64,000 nucleotides of DNA. Origin: an uncultured Opitutales bacterium. GTDB taxonomy: Bacteria > Verrucomicrobiota > Verrucomicrobiia > Opitutales > Coraliomargaritaceae. Of this stretch, positions 52,840 to 60,977 are shown piece after piece. The position numbers and the translations under genes were made by a program. The DNA is taken from assembly GCA_937775295.1 (NCBI GenBank), contig CALKBZ010000003.1:62001-126000 (forward strand). Reading direction: 5' to 3'. How positions within the stretch are numbered: the stretch's first letter is position 1; every line of letters starts with the position of its first letter. The notes under the pieces were generated by a model. That model was not told the origin of the DNA, made no database searches, and saw only the letters and a program-made list of their open reading frames with translations.

Positions 52840-53346
52840 CTACCCGTTGGGATATTGCATACAGTATGCCAGCACACAGATACTGGTGGCGGTTGCGACA
52901 TTGTAGCTGTACGGGAGGCCCCAGATTGGTATCTCCACGACGGCATCTAGTATCTCTAGGCATTCAGGCGTGAGTCCATCGCGCTCCGCTCCGATCACCA
53001 ACACGCACTTGTGAGGGAATGCATATTCACCTAGGGCGTTCGAATTCGTCGTTTGCTCTAAGCCTACGAGTTGATAGCCGTCGAGTTTGAGCTTTTTAAG
53101 GACAGGAACCAAGCTGCGCTTCACTGTCAGTTTGACGTTCTCGGCGCCGTCTCGGGCGATCTTAGGGTCGACTTTGCCATTACCGGTGGCAATTACCTCG
53201 CTGACTCCGCAGCAGCCCGCAGTTCGCATGATTGTCGATAGGTTCACCTTACTGTGCAAAGGGGAGCATGCGATGATCAATGGCCGTTCCTGAGTCAGCT
53301 CTGCCGGTGGCTTGTGCCTGAGGTGTTCAAATTTTAAATCACTCAT
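52840..53346 (-). CDS. TrmH-family (SpoU) RNA 2'-O-methyltransferase
   Basis: 168 residues with the SPOUT knot motifs: motif 1 KVNLSTIMRTAGCCGVSEV (the Arg that binds RNA ribose), motif 2 VLVIGAERDGLTPECLEI, and motif 3 VVEIPIWGLPYSYNVATATS. It would methylate a ribose in tRNA or rRNA; the target is unknown. Motif 3 has YSYNVATATS where SLNVSVAAAI is commoner. The C-terminus (CVLAYCMQYPNG) stops within ~15 residues of the usual end. The transposase remnant lies directly after it. Confidence 0.9.
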   Translation of the reverse strand: MSDLKFEHLRHKPPAELTQERPLIIACSPLHSKVNLSTIMRTAGCCGVSEVIATGNGKVDPKIARDGAENVKLTVKRSLVPVLKKLKLDGYQLVGLEQTTNSNALGEYAFPHKCVLVIGAERDGLTPECLEILDAVVEIPIWGLPYSYNVATATSICVLAYCMQYPNG

Positions 53347-53602
53347 GAGCGCTGTCTATTCATAGTCGAATGTTGAAAATAGAGTTTGATATGTAACATT
53401 TTCGAACGCTAGTGGGAGTGTCATTCCAAGCAAGGGAATTGATTTTTGCTAAAAGGGTATGATCCTCTTTTGTCTCTCATGGCCAAGTTGAAGTGTGACC
53501 GATATATTTAGAAGATCTGTTACCTATGTTCTCGGATCATACATTTTGTATATCTGATATCTTTTGCTTTCCTCTGAGGCTCTCTTTACTAGGCTTTTTT
53601 AT

Positions 53603-54454
53603 ATGCCTGATAAAAGTTCAAAAAAGTCACCGGAGATTCACTCTGATAATATGGTGTGGACGCGCATCTTTTATGGCCGAGAGGTCATGGAGCGCATCAT
53701 TGAGACGATTTCTAAGAAGCAAGAACTACAGCAGCATTACATTTGCCGCTATGTGCTACGTGCTGCGATGGCTGGGCTCATTATTACGCTAATATATATG
53801 TTCACCTGCCAAGTAAAGGCCGACTTGGGCGATCTGCTCAATCTGGGTATTTCAAAATACATCACCTCGTTCACTTTCAGTGTCGCATTGGTATTTATTT
53901 ATTTTACCAACTCCGAACTTCTGACGAGCAATTTCATGTATTTTACCGTCGGTATCTACTACCGAAAAATAAAATACTCGCAAGCGCTCCGAGTTCTAGG
54001 GCTCTGTTTATTCGGCAATATCCTCGGAATCATATTCATCGCAGGCCTAGTTGCTTCGTGCAATATAATCTCTCCCGAAATGCAGCAGCTCTTACTAAAC
54101 GCGGTGGAGCTAAAGACTGTCGGCAGCGATGCGTGGACGATCTTTGTCAAAGCGATCTTCGCCAACTTTTTTATTAACGTTGCGATCATCATCGCGATGC
54201 AGATGGGCGAAGATTACAGCGCCAAAATTTTTGCCTTACTCGCAGGGGTCACGGTGTTTGCTTATATGGGCTTTGAACACGTCATCGCCAACTCAGCACT
54301 CTTTGTGCTGGCGCTCTTTTTGGAGCCTCAATCGGTTGATCTGATGCATACGGGGAAGAATTTTATTTTCTCGTTGCTTGGCAATTATATTGGGGGCGGG
54401 CTCATTGTCGGCCTATTTTACGCATTCCTAAACGACGATCGGCAGATTCAGTAA
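53603..54454 (+). CDS. Formate/nitrite transporter (FNT) family channel
   Basis: About 283 residues with six membrane helices. Family motifs are NSELLTSNFMYFTVGIYYRK, FANFFINVAIIIAMQMGED, AKIFALLAGVTVFAYMGFEH, VIANSALFVLALF, and the last helix LGNYIGGGLIVGLFYAFLN; the His of FEHVIANS is the central histidine of FNT channels. These move formate, nitrite or related small anions. A nitrite role would fit the nearby nitric oxide synthase, whose product ends up as nitrite and nitrate, but that link is inference. The N-terminus from ATG 53603 (MPDKSSKKSPEIHSDN) is a hydrophilic cytoplasmic tail. Confidence 0.88.
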   Translation: MPDKSSKKSPEIHSDNMVWTRIFYGREVMERIIETISKKQELQQHYICRYVLRAAMAGLIITLIYMFTCQVKADLGDLLNLGISKYITSFTFSVALVFIYFTNSELLTSNFMYFTVGIYYRKIKYSQALRVLGLCLFGNILGIIFIAGLVASCNIISPEMQQLLLNAVELKTVGSDAWTIFVKAIFANFFINVAIIIAMQMGEDYSAKIFALLAGVTVFAYMGFEHVIANSALFVLALFLEPQSVDLMHTGKNFIFSLLGNYIGGGLIVGLFYAFLNDDRQIQ

Positions 54455-54548
54455 ATTTTGGGCTGATGGCAGAGGATCCTTCTTACGTTAATCAGCTAAT
54501 TGATCACTGATCTATAAGACTTAGCGTTTCCTGGCGTGGCTTAGCGGG

Positions 54549-56135
54549 TTATTTTGCTCGTAGAGTGCAAATCAGATTCCTAGCTCCATGGAGGGGCACT
54601 GTTCTAGCCCAAGCCTGAGAATTGACCAGCGGCTTCGCTTGTAATCGCTGATGAACCGCTTTTTTGACTACTCCTTTATCCGCCACACCTTGACGGGCTT
54701 CCCCTTCCAGGTCTCTGTCGCGATTTTCTTGAGAGCTGCATCCACTGCGTCGCGGGCCACTGCAGCATACGTCCAAGCTGTCGCACACATTAATTTGTCC
54801 GACCTGATTGCCCCGCAACCCGGTCTTACCCGTCAGAAGACCGAGGATATTTCCTGCGCCTATTTTCTGGCGCTTGCCGAGCCGGATATGCAACGTGACC
54901 ATTGGTGCCATCGCAATCGGTGAAGACAACACCTTGCGAGACGGCAAGGCCGACGTCTGCAAGGTCTTGCCGAAATGCGATTCTAGCGCGTCCATGTTCG
55001 AGTTGTCCCGCGAGCCGAATAATGTATGGGCAACCCCTTTGCTGCCCGCGCGCCCCGTCCTTCCAATCCGGTGCACATGCACTTCCACGTCCCGAGCCAT
55101 CCGGTAGTTGATCACTGCATCCACAGAATCGATATCCAGCCCACGCGCCGCTACATCCGTAGCCACCAGCACGGACACGCTCTTATTTGAAAAGAGCACA
55201 AGCGTTTCGTCGCGCTCGCCTTGATCCAAGTCGCCATGCAGAGCCATTGCGCTGAAGCCGAATCCAAGCAACTCGTCGCGCAGCTCCTGCGCTTCTACTT
55301 TCGTGCTACAAAAAACCACCGCCGTCTCCGCACGCTGCTCCTGCAGCAACAGGCGCAACGCCATCAGACGTTCTCCTTCGCCACACTTGTAAAAGAACTG
55401 CTCAATGCTCCCGTTATCAGGGCTCGCTTCGACCTGAATCATCATCGGCGCATTCATCACCTTCTCCGCGATCGACTGAATCGCCTGCGGATAAGTCGCG
55501 CTGAACAATAAGGTCTGCCGACCCGCTGGCGTCTTCGCGATGACCGCATCCACCTCTTCCTGAAAGCCCATCTCGAGCATGCGATCCCCTTCGTCGAGAA
55601 CTAGAGTGCGCAGCGCTTCCAAGCGTAGGGCATTCGTGCGCAAGTGCTTCCCGATACGCCCCGGTGTTCCCACTACGATGTGGGCGCCATGCTCCAAAGA
55701 CTTCACCTGAGGCCGCGACGGCATACCCCCGCAAAGTGTAAGCACTTTCACGTTCGGACTCATTCGCGCGAACTGTCGGATCGCCTTCGAAACCTGATCC
55801 GCCAACTCGCGTGTCGGGCACAAGACCAAAGCCTGCACCTGCAAGCTGCTCGTATCCAAACGCGCCAATATGCCCAAGCCAAACGCCGCGGTCTTACCGG
55901 AGCCCGTCTTGGCCTGACCGATCACATCCTTGCCCAGCAATATCGGCGGCAAGCTCTGCGCCTGTATCGGAGTCATCTCCGCATAGCCCAATGATTCGAT
56001 GTTTTTCAGCAGCTCTTGCGGCAGACTGATAGATGAGAAGTTTTTCGCGTTCAAAATAGTGTCTTTAGCTGGCAACAGATAGCATCCGTCAGCACAGATC
56101 AACCCCCATCCGATCTCAAATCCCAAACGCTTCAC
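54549..56135 (-). CDS. dbpA: ATP-dependent RNA helicase DbpA-like (C-terminal frameshift)
   Basis: 528 residues as read. Motifs in order: EMTPIQAQSLP, AKTGSGKTAAFG, PTRELADQ, GTPGRIG, motif II LDEGDRMLEMGF (DEGD instead of DEAD), SAT, FCSTKVEA, TDVAARGLDI, HRIGRTGRAG. The C-terminal RNA-binding domain starts normally (VTLHIRLGKRQKIGAGNILG, GLRGNQVGQINV) but goes out of frame at about 54776; removing one base restores WTYAAVARDAVDAALKKIAT, ending WRIKE at 54668. The natural gene is therefore probably 54668-56135. DbpA binds helix 92 of 23S rRNA and helps 50S assembly. The start could also be a TTG at 56054 (NAKNFSSISLPQELL). Confidence 0.9.
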   Translation of the reverse strand: MKRLGFEIGWGLICADGCYLLPAKDTILNAKNFSSISLPQELLKNIESLGYAEMTPIQAQSLPPILLGKDVIGQAKTGSGKTAAFGLGILARLDTSSLQVQALVLCPTRELADQVSKAIRQFARMSPNVKVLTLCGGMPSRPQVKSLEHGAHIVVGTPGRIGKHLRTNALRLEALRTLVLDEGDRMLEMGFQEEVDAVIAKTPAGRQTLLFSATYPQAIQSIAEKVMNAPMMIQVEASPDNGSIEQFFYKCGEGERLMALRLLLQEQRAETAVVFCSTKVEAQELRDELLGFGFSAMALHGDLDQGERDETLVLFSNKSVSVLVATDVAARGLDIDSVDAVINYRMARDVEVHVHRIGRTGRAGSKGVAHTLFGSRDNSNMDALESHFGKTLQTSALPSRKVLSSPIAMAPMVTLHIRLGKRQKIGAGNILGLLTGKTGLRGNQVGQINVCDSLDVCCSGPRRSGCSSQENRDRDLEGEARQGVADKGVVKKAVHQRLQAKPLVNSQAWARTVPLHGARNLICTLRAK

Positions 56136-56492
56136 CTGTCTTGTCGTCGAGAAACAGCTCCTTGCTATCGTTCCCTCGACAGATGATGGCTGTCTAGGCG
56201 AGTCCTACGAAGCCGGATCATAAACGGATCCAAAATATGAGGGTGGTCGCTTCTGTCTGCATTGTATTACGCTGTGACGTGTCGCTCGGATTGATACGTT
56301 GTTTGTGTGGCATGCAATGCAGAGTGGCAGCCGGGCAGATAAGTGGTTGAATATTTATATTTTTTGCCGCCTTTTGTTGTCCTTTAATCGCCAATTACTT
56401 CCTTTGATGGCAAGCCGATAGCGTTGGGTCGGGCTTCTTGGGGAGTCGGTTGGGTGCGTTCGATCTAGTTGCCTTTGAGCGCGGGCGAGTCC
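56136..56492. other. Intergenic region, no supported gene
   Basis: About 355 bp upstream of dbpA and downstream of the nuclease gene (which ends at 56493). It should hold the dbpA promoter. No clear hairpin with T-tract, repeat or coding frame was seen. Confidence 0.4.
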
Positions 56493-59291
56493 TTACCTCT
56501 TAAACTGATAATTCTTGAAGGCATCTGCATCGACTGAGTTCTCGATGCCGTCGGGGAAGAGGGCGGCGAAGTCGTCGTAGGCTTCATGGACATCTTGGTT
56601 GGGAGGCCAGAAGATGCCGGCTTTGATTTGTTCGATAACGGCGGCGGCGCACGCTCTGGCCGAGTCGAGGTGGCTGTCGGTAAATCCTTCCCAGCGTTCG
56701 ATGCCGCTCTTCTCAAGTGTTTGAGCGAGATTGAAATAGGCGACTGAGGGACGTTCGCTGCCGGCTTCGTGTTTGGCGAGCACGTAGAGTGGGAGTTGTA
56801 GGTCGGTCCAGCGGTAGGTTTTGCCCTCGTGCTCGAAGAAAGCTTCCTCAGGTAGGTGCGTGGGTGGTGCTTTTTTAGCGACCACAACGAGGTGTGTCTT
56901 TTCCGGATTTGCAGCTGAGTTACTGGTCTTGTAGTCGATCAATTCGAGGCGTTCGCCGCGTTGATCGATCCGGTCGATGCGGCCCTTAATGGTAAAGCCG
57001 GCGAGGGGGATTTCGAAGGATTCTTCTGTATTCAGTATTTTGATACTGCCATTATGTTGCGTGTCTTCGACTTGGTGTTGGCAGAAGGCGTGGATACGCG
57101 CCATGACCGCTTCGTGCTGCAGCCGTAAGGCGAAGGAGAGCTGGTCGCCATAGCGGTGCTTGAGCATTTCTTCGGCGATGGCGTGTAGCTTTTTGACTAA
57201 GGTGGCTAGGTCGGTGCTGCTGTCGAAGGTGTAGCCATTGAGCCCGGCGACGGTGTCGTGCACGAGGTTGCCAAAGGCGGCGGGGTTGAGCTCGCGTGTT
57301 TCGACATCGACCGGGCGCATCTTTAGTATGTGCCTGAGGAAGAATCGGAAGGGGCACTGCAGGTAGCTTTTAAAGGCGCTAACTGAAATCGAGGTAGGCA
57401 ATTCTAAGTCAGGCGGCGGCGAGAGTTTCCATGCGGCGCTGTGCTCGATGTCGGCACTGCTGTCTTCGGTCTCGCTGAAGAGCAGTCGAGTGCGGCTGAG
57501 GAGTGTGTCGGACGCGCCTTGAAAGAGGAGGCGTGAGGGTTTGAGGGGTGTGTGATCGTCGCCCGCTTGTGGCACGAGGATGTCGATGTGGCCGTGCTCG
57601 CCTGCGCGGCGGCGGCAGAGTGCTTCGAGCAGGTAGGCGTCGCGGGCGAAGCGCTGTGCGTTGGTGCGTAGGCCGAGTTCCTCGCGGAGGGCCTCGGGTA
57701 AAAAGGCATCGCCGATCACTGATTCGGGCACGATGCTCTCGTTCAGGCCGGCGAGGATGAGGTGCGGCGCATCGTTCCACAGAAGTTCGAGCCAGCCGAG
57801 CAGATCGTGCGCTTCGCGTGGGCGGTCGGGATAGACTTTACTGCGCTGCAGGCTCTGGCGAAAGGCGGCGCGGCTGAAGGCTTTGGGAAGTTTTGAAAAT
57901 AAGGTTTCCGCTTCGGCGGCGTTGTTGAGTAGCTGGCGGACGGCTTCGGCACGCTCCTTCCACTGGCTGCTGGCTTGGCCGGTAGTCTCGATTTTTTTCG
58001 TTGAGTAAATGTGCTGCAGCGCCTGCGCGAGTGAGTTGCTGAAGTTGCCTGATGTGTTGAGCTCTGCGGCGAGTGCGTTGAGTTGTGCGAGGGCGTCGTG
58101 CAGCGCCGAGTCTGTTTTGCGCGCGGCAAAGTGGATCAGTGTGGCTAGGTCGGGGGCGAGGTGGTTCTCGAACAGACGGTCGAGTTGGCGCAGCAGTTGG
58201 TTGGTTGTGCTGGTGGTTTTGAGCCAGATTTGAATGTCGGGGTGTTGCAGGAGCGTGCGGATCGTGGTGGTGCTGCGGTCTTCACAAAGTTGGCAAAGTA
58301 GCTCGGTGAGTCGCCCGACGCCGCCGATATCGAGCGCTTGCCCTTCGGGGTCGTAGCTGGCGATGTTTGCGCGCTCGAGGGCATCGACGACGATGGGGTT
58401 AAACGTCGGGTCGGCGAGTCCGATGAGCACGGATTCGGGGGCTTTGCCTTGCATGCTCTCAGCGATGAGGGCTGCAGCGGCTTTGGGAGAGGCGAAGGTT
58501 TGTAGATGGCAGCCCCATGCTTCGAAGGGCAGTGGGCGTTGTGACCAGTGCTCGGTAATCGGCCGCCCCCAGGTATCGAAGTGTGCGTCTTCAGGGCCGT
58601 AGATCCACACTTCGACTTGAATGCTTTCCTGTGCGCGTTCGATTGCTTGCAGCGGCAGTGGCTGTGGGTCGGGAGTGGCGGCGAGGATGATGCGCTTGAT
58701 TTGCGGCGGTGCGACGTAGCCCTGTGCGGCTGTGCGGCGGGCGTGTTTGGAATCTTTGAGGGCCCGTGTTTGGAGTTGATCGAGGTAGAGGCCTTCGAGG
58801 CGGGCAAGTTCGCCCCACCGTGCGGGCTCGTGTCCGCTTTCGGCGGTGCGCTGTGCGGCGAGTGCGAGGTCGAGTCCTTCTTCGCCGAGTTCGTTACGCA
58901 GCTGCATGAGTCGTTGCGCCATGCCGAGTTGCCAACTGGTGTTTTGCTCAGGGGCAATCGGAAAGAGGGCTTCAAATTGTGTGCAATCAATCGCACCGAG
59001 CACGGTGACCCATGCGGCGGTGGCGCTTTCTTCGTTGGCGATCGGCTCGTCGGTGATCGCTTGCCCGAGGAAGACATCGGGCGTGACAATTTCGGGCGGA
59101 AATAAGCCGTGGTCGCCAGCAGCCAGCGCGAGGGCTTCGCGTAAGCGGCGGCCAGATTGCACGGTGGGGACGATGACTAGGTCGCTGCTAAGATCAATGC
59201 AATCGTGGTTCGCAGTTTTGAGGAGCTGCTGAGTGATGGCAGGGAGCAGGGGGAGGTTCCAATCTAGGTGGATCGCGACGCGGTTGGGCAT
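56493..59291 (-). CDS. PD-(D/E)XK nuclease, AddB/RexB-like
   Basis: 932 residues. The N-terminal ~600 residues have the order of an inactivated helicase (VIVPTVQSGRRLREALALAA, then LLGWLELLWNDAPHLILAGL and LPEALREELGLRTNAQRFAR), as in AddB. Residues ~640-930 hold the RecB-type nuclease: SVSAFKSYLQCPFRFFLRHI, then GRIDRIDQRGERLELIDYKT with the catalytic Asp and the (D/E)xK Lys, and finally the LYVLAKHEA segment. Only one Cys of the iron-sulfur set is evident. Such proteins work in double-strand-break resection with AddA, which is not in this window. No neighbour explains it further. Confidence 0.82.
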   Translation of the reverse strand: MPNRVAIHLDWNLPLLPAITQQLLKTANHDCIDLSSDLVIVPTVQSGRRLREALALAAGDHGLFPPEIVTPDVFLGQAITDEPIANEESATAAWVTVLGAIDCTQFEALFPIAPEQNTSWQLGMAQRLMQLRNELGEEGLDLALAAQRTAESGHEPARWGELARLEGLYLDQLQTRALKDSKHARRTAAQGYVAPPQIKRIILAATPDPQPLPLQAIERAQESIQVEVWIYGPEDAHFDTWGRPITEHWSQRPLPFEAWGCHLQTFASPKAAAALIAESMQGKAPESVLIGLADPTFNPIVVDALERANIASYDPEGQALDIGGVGRLTELLCQLCEDRSTTTIRTLLQHPDIQIWLKTTSTTNQLLRQLDRLFENHLAPDLATLIHFAARKTDSALHDALAQLNALAAELNTSGNFSNSLAQALQHIYSTKKIETTGQASSQWKERAEAVRQLLNNAAEAETLFSKLPKAFSRAAFRQSLQRSKVYPDRPREAHDLLGWLELLWNDAPHLILAGLNESIVPESVIGDAFLPEALREELGLRTNAQRFARDAYLLEALCRRRAGEHGHIDILVPQAGDDHTPLKPSRLLFQGASDTLLSRTRLLFSETEDSSADIEHSAAWKLSPPPDLELPTSISVSAFKSYLQCPFRFFLRHILKMRPVDVETRELNPAAFGNLVHDTVAGLNGYTFDSSTDLATLVKKLHAIAEEMLKHRYGDQLSFALRLQHEAVMARIHAFCQHQVEDTQHNGSIKILNTEESFEIPLAGFTIKGRIDRIDQRGERLELIDYKTSNSAANPEKTHLVVVAKKAPPTHLPEEAFFEHEGKTYRWTDLQLPLYVLAKHEAGSERPSVAYFNLAQTLEKSGIERWEGFTDSHLDSARACAAAVIEQIKAGIFWPPNQDVHEAYDDFAALFPDGIENSVDADAFKNYQFKR

Positions 59292-59398
59292 ATGAGAGAA
59301 AGTGGGACGAAGCGCGAGTAGCGCGAAGATGGTGAACCGTCTGCGGGTTGCCCCGCCGGGGTGACCGAACTGGGTGCCCTTTGGGCAAGTGAAGGAGC

Positions 59399-59458
59399 AA
59401 AGTGACGAGTATTAGGAATTACGGAAACAAAGTGACGAGTATTAGGAATTATCGAAAC
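59399..59458. repeat. Tandem duplication of a 30-bp unit
   Basis: AAAGTGACGAGTATTAGGAA-TTACGGAAAC is followed directly by the same 30 bp with one change (TTATCGAAAC). The second copy covers the last codons of the DUF1294 gene, which ends at 59449. Confidence 0.85.
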
Positions 59459-59826
59459 AATGCGATGAAGCTGTGGAGGACGCGCCATTGAAAAAGCATC
59501 TCAAGTGCGAAGTATTGATAGAATCCTACGATACTCCAGTAAATCATTTGGTAACTGCGTTTGATAGTCTTGTGGCGTAACTGTTGTTGGGCGAGATAGG
59601 CGGCTGGCCATCCGCCGAAGAATTCAAGGAAGTGTAAGGTTGCTTCGGACACACGTGAAGCAGCTGCTTGTGCGCGACGTTTGTCGTGCCAATAAGCAGC
59701 GTAAGTGACGAGTGAGATTAGCACTAAGTAGGCCAGCGCGAAACGTGGTTGAGCCCACTGAAATGATTTGAGCAGGGCCAGTGTCGGCAGGATTAGAAGG
59801 ACTACGATCAGTCGGTGTGTGTGCAT
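59449..59826 (-). CDS. DUF1294 family membrane protein
   Basis: About 125 residues. Two N-terminal membrane helices (LIVVLLILPTLALLKSFQW, FALAYLVLISLVTYAAYWHD) are followed by the family signature HDKRRAQAAASRVSEATLHF, LEFFGGWPAAYLAQQQLRHK, TIKRSYQMIYWSIV, and a further helix. DUF1294 proteins are of unknown function; some carry an N-terminal cold-shock domain, absent here. The C-terminus is written by part of the 30-bp tandem repeat, which may have altered the last residues. Confidence 0.87.
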   Translation of the reverse strand: MHTHRLIVVLLILPTLALLKSFQWAQPRFALAYLVLISLVTYAAYWHDKRRAQAAASRVSEATLHFLEFFGGWPAAYLAQQQLRHKTIKRSYQMIYWSIVGFYQYFALEMLFQWRVLHSFIALFR

Positions 59827-59912
59827 GGCTATGGTGTCGGGCACGGTGCGGTGGAATGCGTGCTTCGGATTGGCATTTTTAACTGCTTATCTTCGCTAAT
59901 AAAACGCTTATT

Positions 59913-60326
59913 TTAGGATGATGTTGGAATATATTTACTGAGAATGTAGCGCTTCCACTCGGCTGCATCTAACGGCCCAAAGTTGATCAGGTAGCCGACG
60001 GATTTATTTGTTATATGCATGTAGTTCAGTGGTTGCTTCGAGTGATCGGGAGTCAGCGCTTGGACTGCCTTCAGCACTGTGACTATTTTATCAAATATCA
60101 TTAGGTCGGGGACATATCTCTTATTCAACTGATGACCTTTATAGAAAACCTTGAGTTGTTTTTTGAGCCGAGAAGGGGATTTTTCTGAGCCCGGATTCCC
60201 ATTCTTAGCTGTTTTAGTTTTTTAGTAAATCTCTTCACTGAGTCCACCACCTAGTTGACTATGCATTTCAAAGGCAGCGCCCGTGATGGCATATCTTTCG
60301 TTTCCTAAGTATTCGTCGTTTTGCAT
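59913..60326 (-). pseudogene. GxxExxY family protein (PDDEXK_3-like), broken
   Basis: ATG 60326 opens MQNDEYLGNERYAITGAAFE and MHSQLGGGLSEEIY, the GxxExxY signature, then meets TAA. A +1 frame continues LKQLRMGIRAQKNPLLGSKK, and the original frame resumes as QLKVFYKGHQLNKRYVPDLM through VLKAVQALTPDHSKQPLNYM and VGYLINFGPLDAAEW to 59913. Two indels, at T6 runs (60159-60164 and 60218-60223 on the plus strand), explain both breaks. The intact protein would be ~137 residues, normal for the family, which is often linked with nucleases but has no proven function. Confidence 0.75.
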
Positions 60327-60404
60327 GATTCAGTTTTTAGGTATCAGTGTCTTATTAATCTAGATAAGCGGTTCCCGCGAAGCGGCCTGATTCTTTGATC
60401 TGAT

Positions 60405-60710
60405 CTACAAATCTTCCAAGATACTGCGGAGTTCTGCGGCGGGTTCGTCGTGGTGCTGGGATACTGCAAGTTGTAAAGCATGCTCTAAAATTAACTTGGC
60501 ACGGTCTGCCTGGCCGTGCTGGAGTAAGGCTTTTCCTAGTAGAATGCGTGGGAGCATCCAATCATCGCGCGAATCGCTGCAGCTTTGTAGGTGCGGGATG
60601 GCGGCTTCGGTAGTGCCTTCGTCGTAGAGGGCTTGGCCGAGGCTGAAGCGGAATAATATATTGTCGGGCTTGGCTGCGACTTTAGGTAGGAATATTTCTG
60701 ACTTTTTCAT
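60405..60710 (-). CDS. Small TPR protein
   Basis: 101 residues with two to three TPR units: LPKVAAKPDNILFRFSLGQA-L, LPRILLGKALLQHGQADRAK and a terminal helix QHHDEPAAELRSILEDL. No signal peptide or membrane helix. It is probably a scaffold or chaperone-like interaction protein; no partner is evident. Confidence 0.7.
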   Translation of the reverse strand: MKKSEIFLPKVAAKPDNILFRFSLGQALYDEGTTEAAIPHLQSCSDSRDDWMLPRILLGKALLQHGQADRAKLILEHALQLAVSQHHDEPAAELRSILEDL

Positions 60711-60977
60711 AAATAAGAAAGGTAGTGAATTGAGAGTTGATGCACACTTTTTCGCAAATGCTTTTGAGGTCCTACTGGTCGCGATAAGGATGTATTGCGC
60801 AAGTGTGATCCCTGTTTTTGTCAGGTTGAATTTACTGAATAAAGACGATGTTGACGGTGATGTTGTGAGGTTTGCTGTTGGTGTTGCGCACCTTGCCTTG
60901 ATTGGTGGTGCCGTGTGCTGAAAGGTGCATGAAAGTGCGAGTGGAGTGAGTGCGGTTCTTCTTACTAGCTTAAGGTG
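60711..60977. other. Intergenic region, no supported gene
   Basis: About 267 bp after the DinG-family gene. A minus-strand reading (MHLSAHGTTNQGKVRNTNSK) and an opposing plus-strand reading both stay open over part of it; neither is convincing. Confidence 0.35.

Noticed and set aside
53603-54454. NOS and FNT as a proven NO-nitrite pathway
   Set aside because: They are 13 kb apart on opposite strands with unrelated genes between; only a loose functional link can be suggested.
60661-60921. A small plus-strand gene between the TPR and DinG-family genes
   Set aside because: Its first part is antisense to the TPR gene and its second part has no domain or start signal; an opposing frame is equally open.
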